The notes under the pieces: model-generated
The model's database searches: none
The model's input: the letters and a program-made list of their open reading frames with translations, nothing else
What the model was told of the DNA's origin: nothing
Made by a program: the position numbers and the translations under genes
In this document: positions 16,412 to 24,906 of the stretch, one piece after another
Position numbering within the stretch: position 1 is the stretch's first letter
Layout: each line of letters opens with the position of its first letter
Assembly (NCBI GenBank): GCA_958296245.1
Contig: OY282458.1
Span: 1,386,777 to 1,450,776, forward strand
DNA length: 64,000 nt
Source: an uncultured Dehalococcoidia bacterium
GTDB taxonomy: Bacteria; Chloroflexota; Dehalococcoidia; Lucifugimonadales; G958296245
Direction of reading: 5' to 3'

Positions 16412-17542
16412 TCAGGCCGCCCTGGCCACCTTAAAGGACTCATCGGTGAACCATAAACCTCGGTACTTCTTCAGGACCTGTGAGGTCACGTCTATGTAGT
16501 CGCCCCGGCTCATCGCTGGCCTGAGCCGTTCGTCCTCTATCTGAGCAACATAGGTTGCGGCATTCCAAGCGGCCAGCAACGTCGAGGTGCTGATGTTGGT
16601 TTCCAGTTCAGAGGGCGGCAACCGCAATTCATAGCGGAACCGTGCCCGGGAGTCGGGATAGCTCAGATACCGGAGTTCCGGTTGGCTGTCCCCTAGTTGT
16701 GAACTCAGTTCTCTAAGAAGTTCCTGACGAGGCGTGAGGAAGGGGGCCTCGCCCGGCCAGACTCCACGAATTATCTCCATCCCCGGGTCCTTTCCGGTGG
16801 ACTGAATGACGACCATACACCCCCCGGGAGCCAGGGAGCGCGCCAAGGGAGCAAGTACGTTCCTGACTTTGACCTTCGCTGTCAGCCTTGCCCTAAAGGG
16901 TTGGGCTGCGATCACAAGGTCGTATTCGTGGTGCGGGACCCCTTTCTGAGGGATGACCGGCGCCAACGGCCATTCGTGGTCTTTGCGAAAAATTACCAGC
17001 ACGGAGGGAGTCACGTAGAGGGGATTGCCGGTGCGCTCACTCGGAGTTGTCTTCCACCAGTCCTGAACGCGTTGCTCCAAGTCTCCAATCTGTTCATCGA
17101 ATTCGGAAGCCGTGCTGCCTTCAAGCGGCGCCTCCAGCCAGTTGAGGCGAGCCCTCATCGCATTCGACCTGGGACGTAGCCAAGGGGCTTCGGAGTAGAG
17201 CATATTGGTCAGCACCAGGACAGTGAGCGGATGTTCATAGAACCTATCGGCCATCTTCTCCAAGCTGATACGGATGTCCTCTTGGCTAATCTCCTTCCCA
17301 ACGATGAGAAAGGGGACCGTGGGGTATTGGCGGTGGAGGTCTCTCATTATCCGTGTGAGAACGGTCCCGTCGCCCATACCGGCGTCAAAGACGCGTAAAG
17401 CCGGCGGCACCGGTTGAAGACCTCGGATTTCCATGGCAACGCGCTCGGAGATTACCTGCTTCTCACTGCAGGTGCTCACGAAGAGGAGGTATTTCTCGCG
17501 GTTGTCGTAAAACCGGAAATGGCGTTCGTAGCTATCAGTCAT
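16412..17542 (-). CDS. Class I SAM-dependent methyltransferase-like protein
   Basis: A 376-residue cytosolic protein. VFDAGMGDGTVL near residue 50 is a recognisable SAM-binding motif I; YDLVIAAQPFRAR and LAPGGCMVVIQSTG fit motifs IV and VI of a Rossmann methyltransferase. The TTPSERTGNPLYV and IIRGVWPGEAPF segments look conserved-family-like, but I cannot name a substrate. Base composition is lower in GC than the flanking sugar genes. Its ATG overlaps (ATGA) the stop of a 5'-truncated reading frame upstream, so it is the second gene of a broken operon carried on an inserted segment. Confidence 0.72.
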   Translation of the reverse strand: MTDSYERHFRFYDNREKYLLFVSTCSEKQVISERVAMEIRGLQPVPPALRVFDAGMGDGTVLTRIMRDLHRQYPTVPFLIVGKEISQEDIRISLEKMADRFYEHPLTVLVLTNMLYSEAPWLRPRSNAMRARLNWLEAPLEGSTASEFDEQIGDLEQRVQDWWKTTPSERTGNPLYVTPSVLVIFRKDHEWPLAPVIPQKGVPHHEYDLVIAAQPFRARLTAKVKVRNVLAPLARSLAPGGCMVVIQSTGKDPGMEIIRGVWPGEAPFLTPRQELLRELSSQLGDSQPELRYLSYPDSRARFRYELRLPPSELETNISTSTLLAAWNAATYVAQIEDERLRPAMSRGDYIDVTSQVLKKYRGLWFTDESFKVARAA

Positions 17543-17709
17543 TCTGGATCCTGCCGTAGCTGCGGTATTAACGGATGATTCTTCGCAAACTCGCGTTGAC
17601 AGGATGCATCAATCAGCCAGTCCTTGTCCACGTACCTTGATTCTGAGACTGTCGGAGCTACGGACTGGTCGACGTACCACTGAGGCGTGTTGGCATTCGC
17701 CGAATTTCG
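17539..17709 (-). pseudogene. 3' remnant of an unknown gene coupled to the methyltransferase-like gene
   Basis: Reading minus from 17709, 56 codons are open (including PQWYVDQSVAPTVSE and DKDWLIDASCQREFAK) and end in a TGA that overlaps the next ATG as ATGA. There is no start codon or ribosome-binding site in frame, and the upstream end meets the stop codon of the glycosidase-like gene (17710-17712). The protein-like composition and the stop/start overlap suggest the C-terminal end of a former operon partner whose front was lost when the segment was inserted. Family unknown. Confidence 0.5.
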
Positions 17710-19191
17710 CTATCCCGTCACAAACTGCATCGCGTATATCCTCGCCCTGCGCATCCGTAGCCGGACCCGCACCGGCCTGCCGGCCCACTGCGACAGGTCC
17801 GACTCGCCCCTCCACGTCACGGTATGGCTTACGCTGTCGCCGGTTATGGGGTCGCAGTCCTCGAAGGAGCGGCCCTCGACCGCCGGGGCGTGGACACGCC
17901 TGTTGTCGTTTGACGCGTCGGCCAGCTCGACCAGTATCTCGCCCCCGAAGCGGGTCCAGGCGTTGAGCCGCATGCTCGCGCCGGTGAAGTCCAGTATCAG
18001 GGTCGTGCAGGCGCCCTCGGACTCGGCCTCCAGCGATACGAAGCCGTCCTGACGCCAGGTCGCGGCGGCGACCCCCGTCTCGGGCGCGGAGTTGTCGAAG
18101 AACACGCGGTTGTGCGACGCGCGCCTTGGCGAGAAGGGGATGGACCATTCGCCTGGTCTGAGGCTGACGATGCCTGTCCCGGCATAGATGCCGCCCTCCG
18201 ACCAGGTCCCGGGCTCCCCGGCCGGGATCACCGGCTCTCGAAGGGGGCGCTGCCAGTCGATCCCGTCGCGGCTGGTCATCATGTGGATCTCGGTGAAGTC
18301 GCCGTTGTGTCTATAGAAGGCGGGGAACAGTAGGTGCGCGTCCGCGCCGTGCCAGGGGGTGTAGCCGTTGGTGTAGATGTCTACGTCCACGTCGTCGTAC
18401 ATGGCCGTGGTCACCAGGGGCCGAGGCCTCGGCCAGTTGTCGAAGCGGTCCGTCTCCGCGTAGCAGATTATCCGCCGTCCATGCGAGGTGCCGTGCTCGT
18501 GCTTGGTCCAGCCCCGAAAGTAGGCCGCGTACCTGCCCTTGTCGGGGTCGAAGCGGGCCACGATCTGGGTGTCGCTCAGATACGCGGGGATGAGCGGCTT
18601 CTCTATCATCCGCCAGTGCAGCCCGTCGGGGGAAGTGCCGCCGAAGACGCAGAACCTGCCCTCGTAGCTGCCTATGTGGATGATCTTATACCTCTCGTCA
18701 GCGGGTGCGCTGGGGTCCTTGAACACTGTTGCGCCGTGGGCGTCGCGGCCCGGTGAGGCGTCGAGCCCGTATACGAGGTTGTTCTCGCGGGAGCCTTGAT
18801 AGGTGACGGTCCCGACCACGGGCTTGACCCAGTTGACGCCGTCGCTCGATTCGGCGTATGCCATCACTCTCTGCGTGCCGATGTCCTCGTCGACGTCGAG
18901 TTCCCCGCTCATGTCTCCGCTGTCGTAGTAGAGCCGGAACAGCCCGTCGTCTTCGAATAGCGTGCAGTAGACGCCTATTCCCGTCTTGGCGTTTCCCTGC
19001 TCCCAGGGCCTGTCGGCGGTAACCAGCGGGGGGTCGAGGCGGGGCCGGTGCGGCGTCAGACGCACCCCGTAAGGCATCTCCCAGCTCTCGGGCTGGTCGC
19101 CGCCGAAGGACAGACCGTAGCCAGGGTCTATCAGGCTCCAATCGATGAAGACATGTTTCCTAGACCCCAGATGGTGAGGCTCATATGGCAT
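17710..19191 (-). CDS. Glycoside-hydrolase-like five-bladed beta-propeller protein
   Basis: A 493-residue protein of the GH32/43/68-like propeller type. Repeating blade motifs: YAESSDGVNWVKP, GTSPDGLHWRM and MTSRDGIDWQRP, with FRLYYDSGDM and GRYAAYFRGWTKHEHG as inner-strand elements. A C-terminal beta-sandwich (about 370-493, with DFTGASMRLNAW and PVRVRLRMRRARIYAMQF) resembles a carbohydrate-binding module. No signal peptide. GGAGG 5 bp before ATG 19191 fixes the start. Probably trims sugar polymers or oligosaccharides; no catalytic acid can be assigned with certainty. Upstream of it on the same strand is an Ldh-family gene, 48 bp away. Confidence 0.72.
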   Translation of the reverse strand: MPYEPHHLGSRKHVFIDWSLIDPGYGLSFGGDQPESWEMPYGVRLTPHRPRLDPPLVTADRPWEQGNAKTGIGVYCTLFEDDGLFRLYYDSGDMSGELDVDEDIGTQRVMAYAESSDGVNWVKPVVGTVTYQGSRENNLVYGLDASPGRDAHGATVFKDPSAPADERYKIIHIGSYEGRFCVFGGTSPDGLHWRMIEKPLIPAYLSDTQIVARFDPDKGRYAAYFRGWTKHEHGTSHGRRIICYAETDRFDNWPRPRPLVTTAMYDDVDVDIYTNGYTPWHGADAHLLFPAFYRHNGDFTEIHMMTSRDGIDWQRPLREPVIPAGEPGTWSEGGIYAGTGIVSLRPGEWSIPFSPRRASHNRVFFDNSAPETGVAAATWRQDGFVSLEAESEGACTTLILDFTGASMRLNAWTRFGGEILVELADASNDNRRVHAPAVEGRSFEDCDPITGDSVSHTVTWRGESDLSQWAGRPVRVRLRMRRARIYAMQFVTG

Positions 19192-19239
19192 TGCATCCTC
19201 CGGCTACTGCAATCATCGCCACATCGCGTACGGGGCTAT

Positions 19240-20289
19240 TCAAAGCCCCAAGCTGGCGGCTAGACCGAACTTGGTCGCCAGAGCACGTAACCGTTCCCAC
19301 GTCGCGTCCTCCACCTCTATGCCTTCCTTCAGCTTGCGCTGCGTGGTCAGGTGCTCGAGTTCGCCGGGGTAGTAGACCCGGCTGAAGCCCGGCGCCGGCG
19401 GCGTTTGGCTCAGGTACGCGGCAAAGTCGGTTACGTCCTGCTTGAACTCCTCCAGTGGGCGGAAGGCCTCGACGTTGAATGCGGCCATGAACACCCCGTC
19501 GTTGTGGCGTCCGGAGGGTTCCACGCCAAAGCCCAGCCCCGTCAGTATCCCTGAGAATATCTCCACCATTACCGAGAGGCCGTATCCCTTGTGCCCCTGG
19601 GCGCCTCCCAGGGGCAGGGAAGAGCCGCCCTGCTGAAGCGCGGCCGGGTCGGTGGTGGGGTTGCCGTCCTTGTCGACGATCCAACCTTCGGGGATGCGCT
19701 GGCCCCTGGCCAGGGCAACGCTGATCTTGCCTCCCGCCACGGCGCTGGTGGCGACGTCGATGAACAGCGGGCCGTCCAGGTTGCTGGGCATTGCGATGCA
19801 GATGGGATTGGTGCCCAGCTTCGCCTCCCGCCCGCCGAAAGGGACTACCTGCTTCGCCGAGCGGCCCGAGTCGGCGGTCATCATCCCTATCATTCCGGCC
19901 TCAGACGCCATTACGGGATAGTCGGTAACCCGCCCAACGTGCCCCTGACGGTAGACGGTCGTCGCCGCGACGCCGTGTTCTCGCGCCTTTTCTATCGTCA
20001 ACAGCATCGCCTTCTCGGAGACCGTATAGCCGAATCCCCAATGCCCGTCTACAACCGTGGTCGTCGAGGTCTCACGCACCACCTCGAAGGGCGCCCGGGG
20101 CGCCAGGTGCCCCATCTCGATCCGGTCGATGTACGTCGGTATCTGGATGATGCCGTGGGAGTCGTGGCCGGCGAGGTTGGCGCCGATGGAGTGTTGCGAG
20201 ACGATTGCGGCCTCTTCCTCATTGGCGCCTGCGCCCCGAAGCAGGGCGGAGGCTATCGTCTCGAGCTTGTCAGCGGCAACGATTGGCAT
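19240..20289 (-). CDS. Ldh-family oxidoreductase
   Basis: A 349-residue NAD(P)-dependent 2-hydroxyacid dehydrogenase, paralogous to the gene at 12038. Motifs: GHDSHGIIQIPTY, YRQGHVGRVTDY, GTNPICIAMP, DVATSAVAGGK, IVDKDGNPTTDPAAL and GHKGYGLSVMVEIF. TAAGGAG stands before ATG 20289. The first gene of a two-gene minus-strand unit with the propeller glycosidase-like protein, which suggests coupled release and oxidation of a sugar acid. R2 copy A occupies its 5' leader. Confidence 0.92.
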   Translation of the reverse strand: MPIVAADKLETIASALLRGAGANEEEAAIVSQHSIGANLAGHDSHGIIQIPTYIDRIEMGHLAPRAPFEVVRETSTTTVVDGHWGFGYTVSEKAMLLTIEKAREHGVAATTVYRQGHVGRVTDYPVMASEAGMIGMMTADSGRSAKQVVPFGGREAKLGTNPICIAMPSNLDGPLFIDVATSAVAGGKISVALARGQRIPEGWIVDKDGNPTTDPAALQQGGSSLPLGGAQGHKGYGLSVMVEIFSGILTGLGFGVEPSGRHNDGVFMAAFNVEAFRPLEEFKQDVTDFAAYLSQTPPAPGFSRVYYPGELEHLTTQRKLKEGIEVEDATWERLRALATKFGLAASLGL

Positions 20290-20300
20290 CTCGTACTCCT

Positions 20301-20451
20301 TAGCAGGCTACCCGAAAGAACCCTTCCGTGCCTTCTTTCCTATTCCCCTTCCCGCCAAGAAGGGGAGTAGGGTTCATACTTGAGGGACACCCTCAGACCC
20401 CCGGCAAGGCGGCCGGCACCCTGGCATATCTCGTATTTTCGCAGCCGGTAG
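20301..20451. repeat. R2 miniature inverted-repeat element, copy A
   Basis: 151 bp bounded by TAGCAGGCTACCCGAAAGAA and TTTTCGCAGCCGGTAG; the right end inverted reads CTACCGGCTGCGAAAA, an imperfect match to the left end. Inside are CCTTCTTTCC, a CTTCCCGCCAAGAAGGGG stretch and a segment shared with 60941-61080 in the same order. No coding capacity. It sits directly upstream of the Ldh ribosome-binding site. The remaining 130 bp to 20581 show nothing I can identify. Confidence 0.68.
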
Positions 20452-20581
20452 TTCTCCGGTCGCCTGTGAATGCTACTACACATGCAGCCGCGCCGTCTCC
20501 CATCCCCAAAGGGAACTTCAGCCGGCAAGCGGGCGGGTATCCGAGTTCCACAGATAAAACCCTGGTCATGTTTTTGGGCCG

Positions 20582-21412
20582 TTACCGGAACAGGTCTAGG
20601 GAGCGCTCGCGCACCAGCCGCCGCGCCGATCCGACCGCCTCCCGGTACTCGTATCCCCGTACTGTCGCGGCTGGAATGCCCGACGTCTTGGCCATCACCA
20701 GCTCCGCCGCCGCCGCCAACTCGTCGGCAACGGCTGTCATTGTCACCTTCAAGGGCTTCCCCACGGCGTCCATGCCCCCCCTGTAGTCCATCAGGGCCTC
20801 GATTCCGGCGGCCCCGATTGCAACGTCGGTCTGGCCTTCCCTCCACGGCCTGCCGAAGGTATCGGATATGATCACTGCAACGATCTTGCCGGTCTCGCGC
20901 TTCACGTCCGCCCTGATGACGCGCGCCGATTCGTCGGGGTCCTCCGGCAGCAGCGACACGACGTCATCTCCCGGTACGTTGGAGGAGTCGATGCCTGCGT
21001 TGGCGCAAACGAGGCCGTGCTTCGTCTCGGTGATTAGAATGCCTCTGGCGGTGTCCATTCTGACGACTGCCGCGCTCTCACGGAGCACGAGCTCTACGAT
21101 ACGAGGGTCGCGGCCGCTGCGGCCCCCAAACCCCGCTGCGAAGGGTGACGGCAGGACCGAGTCGAGCCGTACCAGCCTTCCCTCGGCCTTGGACACGACT
21201 TTCTGGGTCACGACCACGACGTCCCCATGCACGAGATCGTCGCCTTGGCGCGCGGCCGCCTTCGCGATCAGCACGCCCAGCCGAGCGCCCGCCTGGATCT
21301 CGGGAATCCCAAGCACGCCGGTTACTGTTATCCGGGGAGGGGCCTGCTCGCCCCCGTTGCCTTTCCCGTGCACTGTCAGAGCTCCGCGAACTGCGTCCGC
21401 TTGAAAGGGCAC
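20582..21412 (-). CDS. cofE: Coenzyme F420-0:L-glutamate ligase
   Basis: A 276-residue CofE (FbiB N-terminal type), which adds gamma-linked glutamates to F420-0 using GTP. Characteristic segments: GDVVVVTQKVVSKAEGR, ITETKHGLVCANAGIDSSNV, SDTFGRPWREGQTDVAIG and GKPLKVTMTAVADELAAAAE. Length is right for a stand-alone CofE without the FMN reductase domain of mycobacterial FbiB. The start is uncertain: GTG 21412 lacks a ribosome-binding site and the family normally begins close to PRITVTGVLGIPEI, so a GTG about 40 bases further in is possible. It ends an operon with metG and a prenyl synthase. It implies that the organism makes F420. Confidence 0.93.
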   Translation of the reverse strand: MPFQADAVRGALTVHGKGNGGEQAPPRITVTGVLGIPEIQAGARLGVLIAKAAARQGDDLVHGDVVVVTQKVVSKAEGRLVRLDSVLPSPFAAGFGGRSGRDPRIVELVLRESAAVVRMDTARGILITETKHGLVCANAGIDSSNVPGDDVVSLLPEDPDESARVIRADVKRETGKIVAVIISDTFGRPWREGQTDVAIGAAGIEALMDYRGGMDAVGKPLKVTMTAVADELAAAAELVMAKTSGIPAATVRGYEYREAVGSARRLVRERSLDLFR

Positions 21413-21448
21413 AAATGTATGTGCCGGTAGTCCTACTCTTACGGCCTG

Positions 21449-22474
21449 CTAGTAGCGGCGGTCGATGACATAACGGGCGAGCTGTTCGAGTGAGTCGCGG
21501 GCCGGGCCGGGATCCAGAGCCGCCAAAGACTTGATCGCGGCAAGGGAATAGCTGTTGGCGGCGGCGTAAGACGCATCGATTATGGCCGGATCCTGCGCCA
21601 GTTGGACCGCCATCGCCAGGCTATCGGCGTCACCCGGGTGTCTGAGCGACGTCAGCACCGGGTTGTCGGCTGGGCCGGTCTCAACTGCGATGATGGTTGG
21701 CATCGTCATGATGCCCTGCGCCAGATCGGCGCCGACGGGCTTGCCGACTTCCTCCCTAGTGGCGTCGAAGTCGAGGATGTCGTCGACGATCTGAAGCGAC
21801 ATGCCCACGTTGAAACCGTAACTCTTCAGGGCATCCACCTCATCCCGGGATGCGCCTCCAAGTATTGCGCCCGACTCGGCGGCAGTGGTGAAGAGCGAAG
21901 CCGTCTTGTCTTGGATGCGCTTGAGGTAGATCTCTCTGGTCTGGGTCGTCTGAAAGGCGCAGGCCATCTCCTGCAGCTCCCCCCTCGATAGCGACATTAT
22001 CGTCTCTGCGAACCTGCGGATTACGTGGACGTTGCCGGTGTCGCATACATACGTCGCCGACGCCGCGAAGACGTAGTCCCCCACGAGCACCGCGGCGTTC
22101 TTTCCCCATAGGCTCGAAACGGTGGCAAGGCCGCGGCGCAAGTCCGAGTCGTCCACCGTGTCATCGTGAATCAGCGACGCGACGTGAAGCAGTTCCACCG
22201 CCGCCGCCATGAGCTCCGCGTTGCGCCCGTCGTTGGGGTGGAGCAGCGCGGCGAGAAGGGTGACGGTGGGTCTCAGGCCCTTGCCGGAAGTCCTAAGGAC
22301 ATGCTCCAAGGGCTCGGTCAGATATTCGTCCTGGTCGCTGGCGAGCTGCCGCAAGCCCTTCCTGACGCGGTCGAGCTGAGCTTGGACCGGCTCGTAGAAC
22401 CGCTCCACGTGGTCAGGCCGGACTGCCGTTCCCCCCAAATATCCGCTCGCCTCACGTGCCTGTGGAACTCTCAA
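21449..22474 (-). CDS. Polyprenyl diphosphate synthase
   Basis: A 341-residue all-helical trans-prenyltransferase that elongates isoprenoid chains for quinones or other lipids. GKGLRPTV, the first Asp-rich motif IHDDTVDDSDLRRG and the second LQIVDDILDFD are intact. Residues ahead of the first motif will set product length. The outermost start is a TTG at 22474 without a good ribosome-binding site; a TTG some 36 bases further in, preceded by GAGGCGAG, is an alternative. It lies 16 bp after metG and 36 bp before cofE on the same strand. Confidence 0.92.
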   Translation of the reverse strand: MRVPQAREASGYLGGTAVRPDHVERFYEPVQAQLDRVRKGLRQLASDQDEYLTEPLEHVLRTSGKGLRPTVTLLAALLHPNDGRNAELMAAAVELLHVASLIHDDTVDDSDLRRGLATVSSLWGKNAAVLVGDYVFAASATYVCDTGNVHVIRRFAETIMSLSRGELQEMACAFQTTQTREIYLKRIQDKTASLFTTAAESGAILGGASRDEVDALKSYGFNVGMSLQIVDDILDFDATREEVGKPVGADLAQGIMTMPTIIAVETGPADNPVLTSLRHPGDADSLAMAVQLAQDPAIIDASYAAANSYSLAAIKSLAALDPGPARDSLEQLARYVIDRRY

Positions 22475-22490
22475 ATGGCCGCCACGCAGT

Positions 22491-24158
22491 TCAGCTTTGC
22501 GCCCGTGCGGCTTCTTGCTCGATCACCGCTTCGTCCAGCTTGGCGAACAACGGCTCCGGCTTTGGGAGCGGCTGCCCCGGCGCGATGGCGTCCGGCGACC
22601 AGCGCCAACCGGTATCTTCCAAGGCCCCGTCGAAGCCCAGCATGGAGTGCAGCTTGCCGGAGCTGAAAGGCAGGTAGGGTGCGAGCGCGACCTTGAGGCA
22701 ATTGACCGCCGCCAGCGCCGTCCAAAGTGTCGTGGCGGCAGCGGTCCTGTCCGTCTTGATCTGCCGCCACGGCGCCTTCCGGTCCAAGTAGCGGTTGGCC
22801 TCCTGAGCGAGGGCCATGGCCGACCCCAACCCGGCTCGGAACTGACACCCGGATATCGAGTCGGCTGTCTCGTCGAGCCGGGCGCGCGCTGCCGCCAACA
22901 GTGCCTCGTCCTCCGGCTGAAGGCGCCCCTTCTCAGGCGCCCGGCCGTCGAAGTTGCGGTGGGACATGGTCAACACGCGGTGTACGAGGTTGCCATACGT
23001 GGCGACTAGCTCGTCGTTGTTGGCGCGCACGTACCCGCGCCATGAGAAGTCCGAGTCGCTGGTCTCCGGCATGTTCGCGGCCAACACGTACCTGAGCGGA
23101 TCGGGCTCGTATCTCTCCAGGTAATCGGGCAGCCACACCGCCCAATCCCGGCTCGTGGAGAGCTTCAGCCCCTCTAGGTTCAAGAACTCGTTCGCGGGAA
23201 CGTCGTAGGGGAGGTTCAGCCCGCCGTAGCCCGTGAGCATTGCAGGCCAGATTATAGTATGGAAGGGAATGTTGTCCTTCCCCATGAAGTAGTAAGCTCG
23301 GCAGTCGTCTTGCCAGAAGCTGCGCCACCGGTCCGGCTCGCCGCCGTGGGCTGCCCACTCCTTCGACGCCGAGAGATACCCTATCACGGCCTCGAACCAG
23401 ACGTATATGCGCTTTCCCTCGTATCCGTCGAGAGGCACGGGGATGCCCCATTCGATGTCGCGGGTGATGGCCCTGTCGTTGAGGCCGCCCTCCAAGTAGC
23501 CGATGGTGAAATTGCGCACGTTGGGCCGCCAGTGGCGCTGCTTCCGCACCCAACCCAAGAGCTCCTGCTCGAAGGCGCTGAGTTTCAAGAAGAAGTGCTC
23601 GGTCTCGCGGATCTCAGGCGTGCTGCCGCATACGCGGCAGGTCATGTTCACGAGGTCCCGAGGATCGAGTGTGCGGCCGCAGCTGTCGCACTGGTCCCCG
23701 CGAGCCCCCTCGGCGTCGCAGTGGGGGCATCTCCCTTCTACGTAACGGTCTGCTAGGAACCGCCCGTCCGCCTCGCAGTAGGGCTGATGCATGACGCCCG
23801 GGTAGATGTACCCGGCCTCATGCAACTTCAAGAACATGTCCTGCGCCACTTGGTGGTGATTTGCAGTATGGGTCGAGGTGAAGAGGTCGAAGCTGATCCC
23901 AAGCCTGTCCCAATTGTCCAAGAACTCGGCGTGGTACTGTCCGAAAATCTCTTCAGGCCGCGTCCCGCGCTTCTCGGCCTCCAGGGTCAGAGGCGTGCCG
24001 TGCGAGTCGCTGCCGGAAACCATCAGCACCTCGTTACCCTTGAGCCTGTGGTATCGCGCGAAGATGTCGGCGGGGACGTAGGCGCCCGCCACCTGCCCGA
24101 CGTGGATCGACCCGTTGGCGTAAGGCCATGCGACCGCCACCAGAATGCGCTCGCTCAT
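22491..24158 (-). CDS. metG: Methionyl-tRNA synthetase
   Basis: A 555-residue class I synthetase charging tRNA-Met. The HIGH-like motif is HVGQ (19-22) and the KMSKS-like motif is KLSTS (332-336). The connecting domain has paired zinc knuckles: C144-x2-C147, C157-x2-C160 and C174-x2-C177, with CEADGRF shortly before. The anticodon-binding helical domain follows, and the protein ends near residue 555 without the C-terminal EMAP-like tRNA-binding domain found in many bacterial enzymes. GGGAG precedes ATG 24158. Confidence 0.97.
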   Translation of the reverse strand: MSERILVAVAWPYANGSIHVGQVAGAYVPADIFARYHRLKGNEVLMVSGSDSHGTPLTLEAEKRGTRPEEIFGQYHAEFLDNWDRLGISFDLFTSTHTANHHQVAQDMFLKLHEAGYIYPGVMHQPYCEADGRFLADRYVEGRCPHCDAEGARGDQCDSCGRTLDPRDLVNMTCRVCGSTPEIRETEHFFLKLSAFEQELLGWVRKQRHWRPNVRNFTIGYLEGGLNDRAITRDIEWGIPVPLDGYEGKRIYVWFEAVIGYLSASKEWAAHGGEPDRWRSFWQDDCRAYYFMGKDNIPFHTIIWPAMLTGYGGLNLPYDVPANEFLNLEGLKLSTSRDWAVWLPDYLERYEPDPLRYVLAANMPETSDSDFSWRGYVRANNDELVATYGNLVHRVLTMSHRNFDGRAPEKGRLQPEDEALLAAARARLDETADSISGCQFRAGLGSAMALAQEANRYLDRKAPWRQIKTDRTAAATTLWTALAAVNCLKVALAPYLPFSSGKLHSMLGFDGALEDTGWRWSPDAIAPGQPLPKPEPLFAKLDEAVIEQEAARAQS

Positions 24159-24249
24159 TCTCTCCCTCTGGAGTAACTACCCATCCCCGCAGTTCGCTAA
24201 ATCGTATCACAAACGGGGCTGGCCCCGGCTCGGCGTGTGCGGTTGCGCT

Positions 24250-24615
24250 TCATGAGTAGTTTGCGGGACGGCCCCAGATGATGAGCAGCTTCAGGGTGTC
24301 TTGCCCTGTGTTACGGAGGCCGTGGTCGGCGCCGGGGGGCGCCATGATAGCGTCGCCAGGCCGGACGGGCGTCTCCTGATCGTCCATCCACACGACCCCC
24401 CGACCCGCGATGAAGTAGTAGAACTCTTCGAGGGCATCGTCCCCGTCGTGGACGTGGGCGCCCTCGCTTGCGCCGGGCGGAAGCTCCCATATCTCGACGC
24501 GCACCGGCAGGCGTGTGAGGCCGCGGAAGAACCCGCGGCGTGTAATTACCCCGTCGCCGTCGTGTACGGCGGGTGAGTCGATGACGTCCGAGGCCTCGTT
24601 CTGCTTCCAGTCCAT
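24250..24615 (-). CDS. Cupin-domain protein
   Basis: A 121-residue single-domain cupin. Motif 1 is GAHVHDGDDALEEFYYFIAGRG (metal ligands His, His and Glu), motif 2 is PGDAIMAPPGADHGLRN (final His). The preceding EIWELPPGASEG is shared with the cupin at 43634, so they are paralogs (both begin M-x-WKQ). ATG 24615 with GGAGG upstream is preferred over the in-frame ATG at 24639. Likely a sugar- or small-acid-binding isomerase or dioxygenase-like accessory protein; stands alone between metG and the T-box. Confidence 0.85.
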   Translation of the reverse strand: MDWKQNEASDVIDSPAVHDGDGVITRRGFFRGLTRLPVRVEIWELPPGASEGAHVHDGDDALEEFYYFIAGRGVVWMDDQETPVRPGDAIMAPPGADHGLRNTGQDTLKLLIIWGRPANYS

Positions 24616-24648
24616 TCCATCCTCCACACCGAGTTTCATTGAAGGGTG

Positions 24649-24680
24649 AGTATATCTTGCTCGATACGTCGATATCGACG
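24649..24680 (-). promoter_or_regulatory. Possible promoter with palindromic operator for the cupin gene
   Basis: On the minus strand TATACT (24654 down to 24649) is a good -10 box 34 bp before ATG 24615. Where the -35 box would lie there is a perfect 14-bp palindrome, CGTCGATATCGACG (24667-24680), instead of TTGACA. A weak -35 covered by a symmetrical site is what an activator- or repressor-controlled promoter looks like. No regulator gene is nearby. Confidence 0.4.
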
Positions 24681-24738
24681 GCGGATCTGATGCCGGTATC
24701 GGGGTCTGGGAGCCGCACGGGCGCGCCCCGCGTACTTG

Positions 24739-24856
24739 TAACTGTTCAGACTCTGTGAGACTCGAAGTGGGAAGTCCGGAGGGGTTCTTCTCCTCTGGCA
24801 GGGGGTCTGGGGGCTGTGCCCCCAGTTACCAATGGGCGGGCGGGTGGGGATCAAAG
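24739..24856 (-). repeat. R1 element, copy 2 (truncated)
   Basis: Begins TAACTGTTCAGACTCTGTGA and continues in the reverse order of copy 1: TCTGGCAGGGGGTCTGGGGG, the hairpin CTGGGGGCTGTGCCCCCAG and GGGGATCAAAG. Similarity stops at 24856, where the other end should continue with the GATAAAGC part and closing inverted repeat. A TTGACA follows at once. Confidence 0.8.
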
Positions 24857-24870
24857 TTGACACACGACGC

Positions 24871-24900
24871 TTGACAACCGTCGGGAGGCGGCCCTATACT
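24871..24900 (+). promoter_or_regulatory. Promoter of the trpS operon
   Basis: TTGACA (24871-24876), 18-bp spacer, TATACT (24895-24900). Transcription should begin near 24907, at the 5' end of the T-box leader. Confidence 0.8.
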
Positions 24901-24906
24901 GGCGCC

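Noticed and set aside
17539-17712. Readthrough of the glycosidase-like gene's TAG into the in-frame remnant
   Set aside because: The 56 codons after the TAG are in frame, but a one-in-three coincidence is enough. The composition changes and the end overlaps the methyltransferase start like an operon gene, so I treat it as a separate remnant.
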